Origin: Thalassobaculum fulvum
GTDB taxonomy: Bacteria; Pseudomonadota; Alphaproteobacteria; Thalassobaculales; Thalassobaculaceae
Direction: 5' to 3'
NCBI RefSeq assembly: GCF_014652915.1
Contig: NZ_BMZS01000004.1
Span: forward strand, 124,001 to 188,000
DNA length: 64,000 nt
Numbering within the stretch: the first letter of the stretch is position 1; every line of letters begins with the position of its first letter. Below are positions 1 through 9,613 of this stretch, one piece after another. The notes below the pieces were generated by a model, which saw only the letters and a program-made list of their open reading frames with translations, had not been told where the DNA came from and searched no databases. The translations under genes and the position numbers were made by a program.

Positions 1-1095
1 GTGGTGCCGTTCATCTCGCTGCAGCTGTTCGCCCTGTTCATCGTCGGCGTGATCCCCGAGTTGGTGAACTACATCCCGAGCCGGGTGTCGCTCACCTCCG
101 TGACCGCCCCGCCGCCGAAGAACCCGCGCCTGCAGGCCTGCATCGAGGACTACATCGCAGAGACCAACGCCGTGCGCGGCAACGAAATCCGGGCCGCCAT
201 CGAGAAGGCGAAGGGCTGGGACCTCTCGTCCCTGCCGAAGCGCCGGGCCGACGAGATCACCAAGGCGATCGACAATGCCGGCAAGACCTTCGCCGCCCTC
301 GACGAGGTGTTCGTGACGGCGAAGGCGATCGACGACGCCGCCGTCGACTACCGGCCGCTGCACGTCAAGGTCCGCGCCATCCAGGACGACATCCGCGACC
401 ACAAGGCGGAGATCCAGGAGCTCAGGCAGCGCCTCGACCTGGCCAAGCGGTTCCGGGCCGACGACACGGGCTACCACGCCGCTCTCGCAGCCGACCGCGA
501 GCGGCTGGAAAGCGAGTTGAAGCAGCTCGAAGCCTCAATCCCGGACGACTGGGAGCCACGGCACCGCGACTTCAAGAAGGTCCTGGCCGAGGAGAAGCGA
601 GCCCGCCTGACCTATCGCCGCGTCACCGATCAGGCCTACGAGCCGATCATGGAGCTGATCGGCGTGCTCAACTCGACCGATGCCCTGCTCGCCCTCGAGG
701 ACGACATCCGCGGCCTGGCGGAGGTCATTCGCAGCGACCGGGCCCCGGCCGCCAAGGAGGAGGCGTTCAAGGAGGTCGAGCGGCAGCTCAACGAGGGGGT
801 CGCCGACGTCAACGCGATCCGCAGCGCCCTGTCCTCGACCCGCCGGGTGGTCAGCCGGGAGTCCGACAAGCTCGAGAAGATCGAGCAGGAGTTCCAGAAG
901 GTCCTCGCGATCCTGGACGAGGAGGTCGCCTGGCGCACCGCCGCGAAGCGGGCTCTCCTGCCGGAGCTCACGGCCTACGACGCGGCGATCAAGTACACGA
1001 TCGGCCTGCGCCTGCTCAACCGGATGCCGGACGATATCGCCATCGAGATCGCGGCCTGCCAAGCCCACCACCGCGACATCTCGCTGTACTTCTGA
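1..1095 (+). CDS. TRAP transporter large permease (DctM-type), C-terminal part with coiled-coil tail
   Basis: The reading frame is open from the first base, so the 5' part lies outside the window. The first 27 or so residues form a membrane helix ending VIPELVNYIP, which resembles the last helix and C-terminus of DctM-type TRAP permeases (sodium-driven importers of organic acids that work with a periplasmic binding protein). Most such permeases stop here. This one continues for about 335 residues, rich in Glu, Lys, Arg, Leu and Ala in heptad-like order (strongest around residues 100-310), which suggests a cytoplasmic coiled coil. TRAP identity is inferred from the short membrane part only. 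The tail has no function I recognise. Stop is TGA at 1093-1095. Confidence 0.65.
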   Translation: MVPFISLQLFALFIVGVIPELVNYIPSRVSLTSVTAPPPKNPRLQACIEDYIAETNAVRGNEIRAAIEKAKGWDLSSLPKRRADEITKAIDNAGKTFAALDEVFVTAKAIDDAAVDYRPLHVKVRAIQDDIRDHKAEIQELRQRLDLAKRFRADDTGYHAALAADRERLESELKQLEASIPDDWEPRHRDFKKVLAEEKRARLTYRRVTDQAYEPIMELIGVLNSTDALLALEDDIRGLAEVIRSDRAPAAKEEAFKEVERQLNEGVADVNAIRSALSSTRRVVSRESDKLEKIEQEFQKVLAILDEEVAWRTAAKRALLPELTAYDAAIKYTIGLRLLNRMPDDIAIEIAACQAHHRDISLYF

Positions 1096-1250
1096 GGCAA
1101 GGGGGCGACGACGGCCACGGGCCCGGTTCGTCGCCCCCGCCATTGCGCCCGGATCGTCGACAGGCCCCGGCCGTCGCCTCGAGGCTGGACGCCTTGAGAC
1201 ACGCCGAGGCGGCCGCCGGCCCCGCGGATCGGCCCCGTGCCGCCGGCGCC

Positions 1251-1292
1251 GGGTCGCCTGCCGCCGGGTCGCCTGCCGCCGGGTCGCCTGCC
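1251..1292. repeat. 15-bp tandem repeat, about 2.8 copies
   Basis: The unit GGGTCGCCTGCCGCC is repeated exactly at 1251-1265 and 1266-1280, then for 12 bases at 1281-1292. It lies in the 279-bp gap between the convergent ends of the TRAP permease gene and parC. I see no gene in this gap. The repeat could be a slippage product. Confidence 0.85.
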
Positions 1293-1374
1293 CGGCCGGG
1301 CCGGCCGGCGCCGACCCCTGGACAGGATGTCTCCTCCTTGGTTCGGGGGCGCGCCCCGCGATCCCGGCCCGGGA

Positions 1375-3612
1375 TCAGGTGAACCGGGGCGGTCGCGGAA
1401 AGCCGTTCGGTGGGTTCCGGCCGGCACCGGCACGCTTGCCGCGCCACGGAGCGAGTTCGGTTTCGGTGCGCCGGCGGCCGTCGGCCTCCCGGACCCACGA
1501 AAGCCCCTCCTCGGCCCTGAAGACCAAGGCGTCCGCCAACCGGCCGCCCGACTTGTACTTCTGCAGGATGACGCCCTTGCCGCGCGACATCTCGGGCAGG
1601 TCGGCGAGGTCGAAGATCAGCAGGTTGCGGTTGCTGCCGACCACGGCGACGGTGTCGCCGGCGGCTGGTACGCAGACCTTCGCCTTGGCTCCGCCGTCCA
1701 GCACCAGGATCTGCTTGCCGGCGCGGGTCTGTGCCACCACGTCGTCCGCCGGTACCACGAAGCCCCGTCCCTCGGTCGACGCCACCAGCAGCTTCTCGCC
1801 CGGCCGCAGCGGCCGGATCGCCACCAGATCCTCGTCGTTGGCGAGGTCGATCATCAGCCGGATCGGCTCGCCGTGGCCACGACCGGACGGCAGCTTGTCG
1901 CCGCCGATCGTGTAGAAGCGGCCGTCGGTGGCGAACACCAGGATCTTGTCGGTGGTCTCGGCGTGCAGCCGGAACCGCTCGCCGTCGCCCTCCTTGTACT
2001 TGACCTCCTGGTCCGGCCCGATATGGCCCTTCAGCGCCCGGATCCAGCCCTTCTCGGAACAGATCACGGTGATCGGCTCGCGCTCGACCAGCGCCTCGGT
2101 CGGCACGATCACCGGGCTCGGCGCGCTGCCGACCTCGGTCCGTCGGCGGCCGATCTCGGTGTTCTTGCCGAACGCCCGGCGCAGCTCGCCGAGCTGCTGC
2201 GACACCGTCCGCCAGCGCCGCCCCTCGTCGTCGAGCAGGGCCGTCAGGTCGTCGCGCTCGGCCGACAGCTCCTCGTACTCCTTGCGGATCTCGATCTCCT
2301 CGAGCCGGCGCAGGGCCCGCAGGCGCATGTTCAGGATCGCCTCGGCCTGCACGTCGGTCAGCTCGAAGGTCCGCATCATGACGGCCTTCGGCTCGTCCTC
2401 CTCACGGATGATGCGGATGATCTCGTCGAGGTTCAGGTACGCGATCAGGTAGCCGCCGAGCACCTCGAGCCGGTGGGCGATCTTGTCGAGCCGGTGCCGG
2501 GTGCGCCGCACCAGGACCTCGTGCCGGTGGTCGAGGAACGCCTGCAGCGCCTCGCGCAGGCTCATCACCCGCGGCACGTTGTCCTTGTCGAGGACGTTCA
2601 GGTTGAGCGAGATCCGGCTCTCCAGGTCGGTCTGCCGGAACAGGCTCTCCATCAGCACGTCGGGATCGACGTTGCGGCTCTTCGGCTCCAGCACCAACCG
2701 GATGTCGGCCGCGGATTCGTCACGGATGTCGCCCAGCAGCGCCAGCTTGCGGTTCTGCAGCAGCTCGGCCATGCGCTCGATCAGGCGCGACTTCTGGACC
2801 TGGTACGGGATCTCGGTGACGACGATCTGCCAGGTCCCGTTCTTGAGCGGCTCGACCTCCCAACGGGCGCGGACCCGGAAGCTGCCCCGGCCGGTGCGGT
2901 AGGCCTCCAGCACCGACTCCCGCGATTCGACCAGCGTGCCGCCGGTCGGGAAGTCCGGCCCCGGCACCAGGTCGACCAGTGTCTCGTCGGCCGCGTTCGG
3001 ATGCTTGATCAGGTGCTGCAGGGCGGCGCACAGCTCGTCGACATTGTGCGGCGGGATCGAGGTCGCCATGCCGACCGCGATGCCCTGGGCGCCGTTGGCC
3101 AGCAGGTTCGGGAACGCCGCGGGCAGGACGATCGGCTCCTCGCCCTCGCCGTCGTAGGTCTGCCGGAAGTCGACGGCGTCCTCGTCGATGCCGTCGAGCA
3201 GCAGGCGCGCGACCTCGGTCAGCCGCGCCTCGGTGTAGCGCATGGCCGCCGCGTTATCGCCGTCGACGTTGCCGAAGTTGCCCTGGCCGTCGACCAGCGG
3301 GTAGCGGACCGCGAAGTCCTGGGCCAGGCGGACCATGGCGTCGTAGATCGCGGCGTCGCCGTGCGGGTGGAACTTACCCATGACGTCGCCGACCACGCGC
3401 GCCGACTTCTTGTACGCCGAGCCCGGGTCGAGCCGGAGCTGCCGCATCGCGAACAGCAGCCGCCGGTGCACCGGCTTCAGGCCGTCCCGGACGTCCGGCA
3501 GCGACCGCGCCATGATGGTCGACAGGGCATAGGCGAGGTAGCGCTCGCTCAGCGCGTCGGCCAGCCAGGTGTCGCGGATCCGCGGTGGTTCTTCGGCAGA
3601 TGTCGTGGTCAT
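1375..3612 (-). CDS. parC: DNA topoisomerase IV subunit A
   Basis: ParC cuts and rejoins DNA and, with ParE, decatenates daughter chromosomes. The 745-residue product has the usual ParC length. The active-site tyrosine is Y126 in [11 protein letters not shown], and the breakage-reunion domain fills roughly residues 25-480, followed by the C-terminal beta-pinwheel region ([12 protein letters not shown]). In the quinolone-resistance region [10 protein letters not shown] (82-91), the position matching E. coli Ser80 is Ala87 and the Glu84 position is Asp91. The start ATG (3610-3612) overlaps the recO stop by four bases (ATGA), so recO and parC are probably translationally coupled. ParC is preferred over GyrA because of its length and C-terminal half. 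Confidence 0.95.
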   Translation of the reverse strand: MTTTSAEEPPRIRDTWLADALSERYLAYALSTIMARSLPDVRDGLKPVHRRLLFAMRQLRLDPGSAYKKSARVVGDVMGKFHPHGDAAIYDAMVRLAQDFAVRYPLVDGQGNFGNVDGDNAAAMRYTEARLTEVARLLLDGIDEDAVDFRQTYDGEGEEPIVLPAAFPNLLANGAQGIAVGMATSIPPHNVDELCAALQHLIKHPNAADETLVDLVPGPDFPTGGTLVESRESVLEAYRTGRGSFRVRARWEVEPLKNGTWQIVVTEIPYQVQKSRLIERMAELLQNRKLALLGDIRDESAADIRLVLEPKSRNVDPDVLMESLFRQTDLESRISLNLNVLDKDNVPRVMSLREALQAFLDHRHEVLVRRTRHRLDKIAHRLEVLGGYLIAYLNLDEIIRIIREEDEPKAVMMRTFELTDVQAEAILNMRLRALRRLEEIEIRKEYEELSAERDDLTALLDDEGRRWRTVSQQLGELRRAFGKNTEIGRRRTEVGSAPSPVIVPTEALVEREPITVICSEKGWIRALKGHIGPDQEVKYKEGDGERFRLHAETTDKILVFATDGRFYTIGGDKLPSGRGHGEPIRLMIDLANDEDLVAIRPLRPGEKLLVASTEGRGFVVPADDVVAQTRAGKQILVLDGGAKAKVCVPAAGDTVAVVGSNRNLLIFDLADLPEMSRGKGVILQKYKSGGRLADALVFRAEEGLSWVREADGRRRTETELAPWRGKRAGAGRNPPNGFPRPPRFT

Positions 3613-4382
3613 GTATCCGATCCTCCACCAGATACTGTAGCGCCCCGCGCGAAGCGTTCAACGAATCGCGTGCGGGCCGGCGGTGGCTGCCGGCCGTGGG
3701 TCGCAAACACATGGCGTTCCAGGAAGAACCCGGAGAGCGCCAGGCCCCGGAACAGGTCGTCGGGATCGCCGCCCGCCCCCATGCCCACCTGCCCGGTCAG
3801 GAATCGGGGCAGCGGCAGCAGCCGGTCACGGTACGGCTCGCCGGCGGCCAGCGACACCGCCCGCCCGGACCTCGGGCTGACATAGGCGAGGCCGTCGTTG
3901 GCGCCGGTCGCGGCACAGCTCTCCAGGTCGAGCCCGTAGCCGAGATCGGCCAGCACCCCGATCTCCCAGCGTACGTAGGCCGCCACCCAGGCATCGCCCA
4001 GATCCGGGTTCGCCATGGCGCCCAGCAGCGCGACCAGCGCGTCGTGCACCCGCGGATGCGGCTCGCGCTCCGGCAGCGAGGCCTCGGCGACCGCGCAGGC
4101 GGCGGTCAGGCCGGCCAGCTTCAGCGGATCGTCCAGCATCGCCGCCGCATGGCCTTCGGCCAGTTCGCAGACGTAGTTGCCGAGATGCTCGGCCAGCCGC
4201 GCCCGCCATTCCACCGTCACCCGGTTCCCGGTCTGGTAGACCCCGCGCGCCCGCCCCGAGAACGCGCCGCGCACCAGCCCGGCGTGCCGGCCGTGGCCGC
4301 GGGTCAGCAGCACCACCACGGCCGAGCCCTCGCCGTGCGGCCGGGCCGCCAGCACGATCCCCTCGTCGCTCCACTCGACCAT
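3609..4382 (-). CDS. recO: DNA repair protein RecO
   Basis: RecO helps load RecA at single-strand gaps in the RecFOR pathway and anneals complementary strands. The product has 257 residues, a normal length. It opens with the typical OB-fold start [19 protein letters not shown] and carries the family pattern [14 protein letters not shown]. The cysteine cluster that binds zinc in some RecO proteins is absent; only Cys156 is near that region. The gene lies 41 bp downstream of era and overlaps parC by four bases, which fits the common alphaproteobacterial order rnc-era-recO-parC. Confidence 0.93.
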   Translation of the reverse strand: MVEWSDEGIVLAARPHGEGSAVVVLLTRGHGRHAGLVRGAFSGRARGVYQTGNRVTVEWRARLAEHLGNYVCELAEGHAAAMLDDPLKLAGLTAACAVAEASLPEREPHPRVHDALVALLGAMANPDLGDAWVAAYVRWEIGVLADLGYGLDLESCAATGANDGLAYVSPRSGRAVSLAAGEPYRDRLLPLPRFLTGQVGMGAGGDPDDLFRGLALSGFFLERHVFATHGRQPPPARTRFVERFARGATVSGGGSDT

Positions 4383-4423
4383 GGGTCAGACGCCCGTCTC
4401 CGGTACCGTGCCGGGGCAGCGGC

Positions 4424-5353
4424 TCACACGTCCCACTCGAGCCCCCAGGTGGTGTAGCGCTCGCGATCCTCCTGCCAGGCCTCGCGGACCTTCACGAACA
4501 GGAACAGGTGGACCCGACGCTCCAGCATGGCCTCGAGCTGCTCGCGGGCCAGTTGGCCGATCTCCTTGATCTTCCGGCCGCCCTTGCCGAGCACGATCAT
4601 CCGCTGGCTGTCGCGCTCGACGTAGATGGTCTGGTCGATGCGTACCGACCCGTCGTCGCGCTCGGTCCACATGTCGGTCTCGACGGTCGCCTCGTAGGGC
4701 AGTTCGTCGTGCAGCTTGAGAAACACCTGCTCGCGGGTCACCTCGGCGGCCAGCAGCCGCATCGGCAGGTCCGACAGCTCGTCCTCGGGATAGTGCCACG
4801 GCCCTTCCGGCATGTGGCCCGCGAGGTAGCCCCTGAGATCGTCGCAGCCGCTGCCGGTCAGCGCCGAGATCATGAAGACCGCGTCGAAGTCGAACAGCTC
4901 GGCGCACTCCTGGGCCATCGGCAGAAGCTTCTCGCGCTTCATGCCGTCGACCTTGTTCAGCGCCAGCACCGCCCGCTGACCGTTGGCCTTCAGCCCTTCG
5001 ACGATCCGCCGGGTGTCGTCGTCGACCCGCCCCCTGGCGGCGTCGACCACCAGCACGATCACGTCGGCGTCGCCGGCACCGGCCCAGGCGGCGTGCACCA
5101 TCGCCCGGTCGAGCCGGCGGCGCGGCTTGAAGATGCCGGGCGTGTCGACCAGGATGATCTGTGCCGGCCCGGCCATCGCGATGCCGCGGATGCGGGCGCG
5201 CGTGGTCTGTGCCTTGTGGGTGACGATCGACACCTTGGCGCCGACCAGATGGTTGGTCAGCGTCGACTTGCCGGCATTCGGCGCGCCGACCAGGGCCACG
5301 AACCCGCAGCGGGTCGGCTCCCCGGTGCCCGCTTCGCCCTGTGTCCCGCTCAT
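4424..5353 (-). CDS. era: GTPase Era
   Basis: Era is an essential GTPase that binds the 3' end of 16S rRNA and helps the small ribosomal subunit mature. The 309-residue product has G1 GAPNAGKS (23-30), G3 DTPG (70-73), G4 NKVD (133-136), and a C-terminal KH domain with GKGGRKIKEI (256-265). The chosen ATG (5351-5353) overlaps the rnc stop by four bases as ATGA. A longer in-frame opening upstream runs inside rnc and has no family similarity. Era and RNase III both act on rRNA, so tight coupling of the two genes makes sense. Confidence 0.96.
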   Translation of the reverse strand: MSGTQGEAGTGEPTRCGFVALVGAPNAGKSTLTNHLVGAKVSIVTHKAQTTRARIRGIAMAGPAQIILVDTPGIFKPRRRLDRAMVHAAWAGAGDADVIVLVVDAARGRVDDDTRRIVEGLKANGQRAVLALNKVDGMKREKLLPMAQECAELFDFDAVFMISALTGSGCDDLRGYLAGHMPEGPWHYPEDELSDLPMRLLAAEVTREQVFLKLHDELPYEATVETDMWTERDDGSVRIDQTIYVERDSQRMIVLGKGGRKIKEIGQLAREQLEAMLERRVHLFLFVKVREAWQEDRERYTTWGLEWDV

Positions 5354-6033
5354 TCCGCTATTGCTCCGAGCATGGCCGCCGCCGCCGACTGCTCGGCGAG
5401 GCGCTTGGACTTGCCGACCGCACGCTGCGGCACCTGACCCTCGACCCGTACCTCGACCGTGAACTCCGGGGCATGGGCCGGCCCGGTCTGCGCGACGGTG
5501 GCGTAGATCGGCAGCGGCAGGCGCCGGCCCTGGGCCCACTCCTGCAGCGACGTCTTCGGGTCCTGCGGCGGCCGGCGGTCGAGCTCGAGGACCGGGTTCC
5601 AGTACCTCAGGATGAACCGGCGCGCCGCCTCCAGCCCGCCGTCCAGATACAGCGCACCGATCACCGCCTCCATGGCGTCGGACAGGATGGTGTCGCTGGC
5701 GCGCGCCCCGGCCTCGGCCTCGCCGCGCGAGATTATCAGATATCGACCGAGTTCGATGTTGTGGGCGACCTCGGCGAGGGTCTCGCGCCGCACCAGACTG
5801 ACATGGCGTTTGGCGATCGAGCCCTCGCGCTCGTGCGGGAAGCGGTCCAGCAGATGTTCCGCCAGGATCAGCGCGATCACCCGGTCGCCGAGGAATTCGA
5901 GGCGCTCGTAGGCGTTCCAGGCGCGCGGCTCGGCGCTGGCATGGGTGACGGCCCGACGCAGAATGTCCGGGTGGTTGAAGGTGTGGCCGAGGGTCTCGGC
6001 CAGGCCGCCGAGGTCGCGTTCGGCCTCGCTCAT
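5350..6033 (-). CDS. rnc: Ribonuclease III
   Basis: RNase III cleaves double-stranded RNA, including the rRNA precursor. The 227-residue product has the catalytic signature ERLEFLGDRV (43-52) with E47 and D50, and the second acidic pair at about D119 and E122 in SDAMEAVIGA. A double-stranded RNA-binding domain fills about 158-226. The start at 6033 overlaps the lepB stop by four bases (ATGA). A longer form starting at 6078 would overlap lepB by 49 bases and adds residues unlike the family. The gene is part of the lepB-rnc-era coupled group. Confidence 0.95.
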   Translation of the reverse strand: MSEAERDLGGLAETLGHTFNHPDILRRAVTHASAEPRAWNAYERLEFLGDRVIALILAEHLLDRFPHEREGSIAKRHVSLVRRETLAEVAHNIELGRYLIISRGEAEAGARASDTILSDAMEAVIGALYLDGGLEAARRFILRYWNPVLELDRRPPQDPKTSLQEWAQGRRLPLPIYATVAQTGPAHAPEFTVEVRVEGQVPQRAVGKSKRLAEQSAAAAMLGAIAE

Positions 6034-6767
6034 CCGATGCCCTTCAGCAGGCGGCCGAAGCGTGTCGCAGGCAGCCACTTCCAGATCTCCACGATGCCGG
6101 CACTGGCCGAGGTCGAATAGAAGATCACTTCGGCCCGGCCGACCAGATTGTCCCGCGGGATGAAGCCGACGCGGGCGAACCGGCTGTCCACCGAGTTGTC
6201 GCGGTTGTCGCCCATCGCGAAGAAATGGCCCTCGGGCACGCGGTAGACGCCGGTGTTGTCGTTCGGCTGATCGTCGCTGATCTCCAGGATGCGGTGCTCG
6301 CTGCCGTTCGGCAGGGTCTCGATGTACTGCTTCACGTCGGCCGGGCGACCGTACCGGTCTTCGTCCCGGTAGTCCTCGACCTGGCGCCGCTTCACCGCCT
6401 CGCCGTTGATGTACAGGATGCCTTCCTTGACCTGCACGGTGTCGCCGGGCAGCCCGATGATCCGCTTGATGTAGTCGGTGGAGTTGTCGGTCGGCAGCTT
6501 GAAGACCACGACGTCGCCGCGCTCCGGCTCGGAATAGAGGATCCGGCCGGGGATCAGCGGCAGCGACAACGGCAGCGAGTGCCGGCTATAGCCGTAGGAG
6601 AACTTCGACACGAACAGGTAGTCGCCCACCAGCAACGTCGGAATCATCGACCCCGACGGGATGTTGAACGGCTCGTAGGCGAAAGTCCGGATGAACAGCG
6701 CGATGCCCACGGCGATCAGGATCGTGCGGATCATCTCGCCGAATCCGCCCGCTTTTCTTACCGCCAT
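6030..6767 (-). CDS. lepB: Signal peptidase I
   Basis: This inner-membrane protease removes signal peptides from exported proteins. From the ATG at 6767 the product has 245 residues. One N-terminal membrane helix spans about 13-28, the catalytic serine is S40 in PSGSMIPTL, and the general-base lysine is K101 in DYIKRIIGLPGD. The box E pattern GDNRDNSVDSR lies at 187-197. Upstream ATGs at 6788 and 6899 are possible, but they add a leader that the family lacks. The gene heads the coupled set lepB-rnc-era and lies 118 bp from the rsh stop. Confidence 0.94.
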   Translation of the reverse strand: MAVRKAGGFGEMIRTILIAVGIALFIRTFAYEPFNIPSGSMIPTLLVGDYLFVSKFSYGYSRHSLPLSLPLIPGRILYSEPERGDVVVFKLPTDNSTDYIKRIIGLPGDTVQVKEGILYINGEAVKRRQVEDYRDEDRYGRPADVKQYIETLPNGSEHRILEISDDQPNDNTGVYRVPEGHFFAMGDNRDNSVDSRFARVGFIPRDNLVGRAEVIFYSTSASAGIVEIWKWLPATRFGRLLKGIG

Positions 6768-6885
6768 ATGTCGAGATCTCGCTTGCATCGGAGGAATCGG
6801 ACCGGTCGTCCAGCCGCGGTCGGTATGCCGAATTTCCGCCCCCGGGGCAAGAACCTGGACAGCAAAACCGCCCGGCCGCGACGTT

Positions 6886-9027
6886 TCATCCGCGGGCACG
6901 CTCGACGGAATTGATCACCGGTGTGGCGCGCAGCGCGGCGATGATGGTGGTCAGGTGGCGGACGTCGCCGACCTCCACGTCGATCAGCAGCTCGAAGAAG
7001 TCGACCGACCGGGTGGTGATCTTCAGGTTGATGATGTTGCCGCCGTTCTTGCCGATCACCGTCGACAGCGAGCCCAGGCTGCCCGGCTCGTTCGCGATCA
7101 CCACGTCGAGCCGGCCGACATGCACCGACGCCCGCTCGGCGTCCCAGCCGATGTCCAGCCAGCGCTCCGGCTCGTGGTGGTAGTTCTCCAGGGTCTCGCA
7201 GTCGATCGTGTGGATCGTCACGCCCTTGCCGGTGGTCACGATGCCGACGATCCGCTCGCCCGGCAGCGGGTGGCAGCAGCGCGCGAAATGCACCGCCATG
7301 CCGTCGATCAGCCCGGTGATCGGGATCGCGTCCCGGCTGGCCTTCTTCGGCTTGCCGCGGGCCCGGGCGATCGGCACCACGTTCGCCGGCTTCTCGGCCG
7401 GTCGCGCCGGCGGATAGGCCGCATGCACGATCTCGACGGCGCTGGCGAGCCCCTCGCCGACCGCTGCGTACAGATCCTCGACGGTCTCGGCCCGGAACTT
7501 CTCGGCCAACGGCGCGACGGTCTTCTCGCTGAACGGATGGCCTTCCTGGCGGAACGCCTTCTGCAGCATGGCCTTGCCGAGATCGGAGAACTGCTGGCGC
7601 CGCTTCAGCCGCACGAAGCGGCGGATCCGCGCCTTCGCCTTGCCTGTGACGACGAACTGTTCCCAGGTCGGTGACGGGGTCGAGGTCTTGGACGAGACGA
7701 TCTCGACCTGGTCGCCGTTCTTGAGCTGGGTCTGCAGCGGCACCAGCCGGCCGTTGATCTTGGCGCCGACGCAGGTGTCGCCGACCTCCGAGTGCACCGC
7801 GTAGGCGAAGTCGATCGGCACCGAGCCCTGGGGCAGCGCGATCAGGTCGCCCTTCGGCGTGAAGCAGAACACCTGGTCCTGGTACATCTCGAGCTTGGTG
7901 TGCTCGAGGAACTCCTCCGGCCCGGACGCCTGGTCGAGGATGTCCAGCAGCTCCCTGATCCAGCGGTACTTGCGGCCTTCGCTGGCGCCCGATCCCTGCT
8001 TGTAGGACCAGTGCGCGGCGACGCCGAGCTCGGCCACCTGGTGCATGTCGGCGGTGCGGATCTGCATCTCGATCCGCTGCCGCTGCGGGCCGATCACCCC
8101 GGTGTGGAGCGAGCGGTAGCCGTTCGGCTTCGGCGTCGATATGTAGTCCTTGAAGCGTCCCGGCACCACCGGATAGCGGGCGTGGATCAGGCCGAGCGCG
8201 TGGTAGCAGGCACCGATGTCCGCCACCACCAGCCGGAACGCCATGATGTCCGACAGCTGCTCGATGCCGACGTTCTTGCGCTGCATCTTCTGCCAGACCG
8301 AGTAAGGGGTTTTCATGCGCCCGGCGATCTGCGCCTCGACGCCGCCCTCGGCCAGGGTGGTCCGCAGTTCCTCGATGATCCGCTCGACCAGGTCGCCGCC
8401 TTCGGAGCGCAGGAAGTCGAGCCGGGCCTTGATCGACGTCCGGGCGTCCGGGTTGATCTCGGCGAACGCCAGGTCCTCGAGCTCGTCCTTGATGTCGTTG
8501 ATGCCGATCCGCGCCGCCAGCGGCGCGTAGATGTCCATGGTCTCGGCGGCGATCCGGCGGCGCTTCTCGGGCTTCCCGATGAAGTGCAGCGTGCGCATGT
8601 TGTGCAGCCGGTCGGCCAGCTTGACCAGCAGAACCCGGATGTCCTGGCTCATCGCCAGGACCAGCTTGCGGAGGTTCTCCGCCTGCTTGGTACGGTCGGA
8701 CTGCAGCTCGATCCGGGTCAGCTTGGTGACGCCGTCGACCAGGCGCGCGATCTCGTCGCCGAACATCCGGCGGATGTCCTCGAGCGAGGCGTCGGTGTCC
8801 TCGATGACGTCGTGCAGCAGGGCGGTGATGATGGTCCCGTGGTCGAGCTTCATCCGGGTCAGGATCCCGGCGACCTCGAGCGGGTGCGAGAAGTACGGGT
8901 CACCGGACGCGCGCGTCTGGCTCCCGTGCATCTTCATGGCGTACACGTAGGCGCGGTCGAGGGCCGCCTCGTCGGCGGTCGGATCGTATGCGCGTACGGT
9001 TTCGACCAGTTCGTATTGCCGGATCAT
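6886..9027 (-). CDS. Bifunctional (p)ppGpp synthetase/hydrolase, RSH family
   Basis: This is the stringent-response enzyme that makes and degrades (p)ppGpp. The product has 713 residues. The N-terminal HD hydrolase domain keeps HD at 72-73 and the ED pair in HDVIEDT, so hydrolase activity is expected. The synthetase domain carries RMKTPYSVWQKM, GYRSLHTGV and EMQIRT. A TGS domain follows (about 385-445, starting FCFTPKGDLIALP), and an ACT domain ends the protein. Alphaproteobacteria usually have one such bifunctional enzyme, often called rel or rsh. It lies downstream of rpoZ with a 63-bp gap, as in many proteobacteria where rpoZ and spoT are neighbours. Confidence 0.95.
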   Translation of the reverse strand: MIRQYELVETVRAYDPTADEAALDRAYVYAMKMHGSQTRASGDPYFSHPLEVAGILTRMKLDHGTIITALLHDVIEDTDASLEDIRRMFGDEIARLVDGVTKLTRIELQSDRTKQAENLRKLVLAMSQDIRVLLVKLADRLHNMRTLHFIGKPEKRRRIAAETMDIYAPLAARIGINDIKDELEDLAFAEINPDARTSIKARLDFLRSEGGDLVERIIEELRTTLAEGGVEAQIAGRMKTPYSVWQKMQRKNVGIEQLSDIMAFRLVVADIGACYHALGLIHARYPVVPGRFKDYISTPKPNGYRSLHTGVIGPQRQRIEMQIRTADMHQVAELGVAAHWSYKQGSGASEGRKYRWIRELLDILDQASGPEEFLEHTKLEMYQDQVFCFTPKGDLIALPQGSVPIDFAYAVHSEVGDTCVGAKINGRLVPLQTQLKNGDQVEIVSSKTSTPSPTWEQFVVTGKAKARIRRFVRLKRRQQFSDLGKAMLQKAFRQEGHPFSEKTVAPLAEKFRAETVEDLYAAVGEGLASAVEIVHAAYPPARPAEKPANVVPIARARGKPKKASRDAIPITGLIDGMAVHFARCCHPLPGERIVGIVTTGKGVTIHTIDCETLENYHHEPERWLDIGWDAERASVHVGRLDVVIANEPGSLGSLSTVIGKNGGNIINLKITTRSVDFFELLIDVEVGDVRHLTTIIAALRATPVINSVERARG

Positions 9028-9090
9028 CGGGCCCTACCTGCGATACCGATGAAGGTAGGACCGGAACTCCGGGTTGGCGAGACGGGATCG

Positions 9091-9525
9091 TCAGTCCTCG
9101 TCGTTGAGCGTACCGTCGTCCACGTCTTCGAAGCCACCGCCGCTCTCGCCATCTTCCTCGACCTGCATGCCCAGGTCCGATGCCGCATTCTCGTCCAGGG
9201 TGTCGCCCTCGGCCAGACGGCCGTCCAGCCCGGCCGCACCGCCGAGGCCTTCGCTGCCGATCAGGCGCTCCAGGTCGTCGTCCTCCGGCTCGTCGACCTC
9301 GACGTGCTTCTGAAGGCCCTTGATCAGGCTTTCCTTCAGGGCCTCGGAGTCGACGGTCAGGTCGGCGATCTCGCGCAGGGCGACCACCGGGTTCTTGTCG
9401 TTGTCGCGGTCGACGGTGATCTGCGAGCCGGCGGAGATGTCGCGGGCCCGCTGGGCCGCGGCCATCACCAGGTCGAAGCGGTTCGGGATCTGGAGGATGC
9501 AGTCCTCGACGGTAACCCGCGCCAT
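9091..9525 (-). CDS. rpoZ: RNA polymerase omega subunit
   Basis: Omega supports assembly of RNA polymerase and (p)ppGpp binding to it. The 144-residue product starts [20 protein letters not shown], the conserved omega N-terminus, and the core fold ends near residue 75. The rest is a strongly acidic, Gly-rich tail ending [15 protein letters not shown] lies a few bases before the ATG. The gene sits directly upstream of rsh, a sensible pairing because omega helps RNA polymerase sense the product of RSH. A longer opening to 9597 adds a non-conserved leader and was not used. Confidence 0.94.
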   Translation of the reverse strand: MARVTVEDCILQIPNRFDLVMAAAQRARDISAGSQITVDRDNDKNPVVALREIADLTVDSEALKESLIKGLQKHVEVDEPEDDDLERLIGSEGLGGAAGLDGRLAEGDTLDENAASDLGMQVEEDGESGGGFEDVDDGTLNDED

Positions 9526-9613
9526 GGGAGCCTCTCGAATGCGGACGGAGAAAGTCGGCGAGCCGCGGAATATAGCGATGCGACCCTCGCGAAACAAGGA
9601 CTATCCACAGCCA

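Noticed and set aside
1237-3885. Long open frame opposite parC (and similar frames opposite rsh, soxA and the ABC exporters)
   Set aside because: High GC leaves long antisense frames free of stops. Their products are repetitive in Arg, Pro, Val or His with no family pattern.
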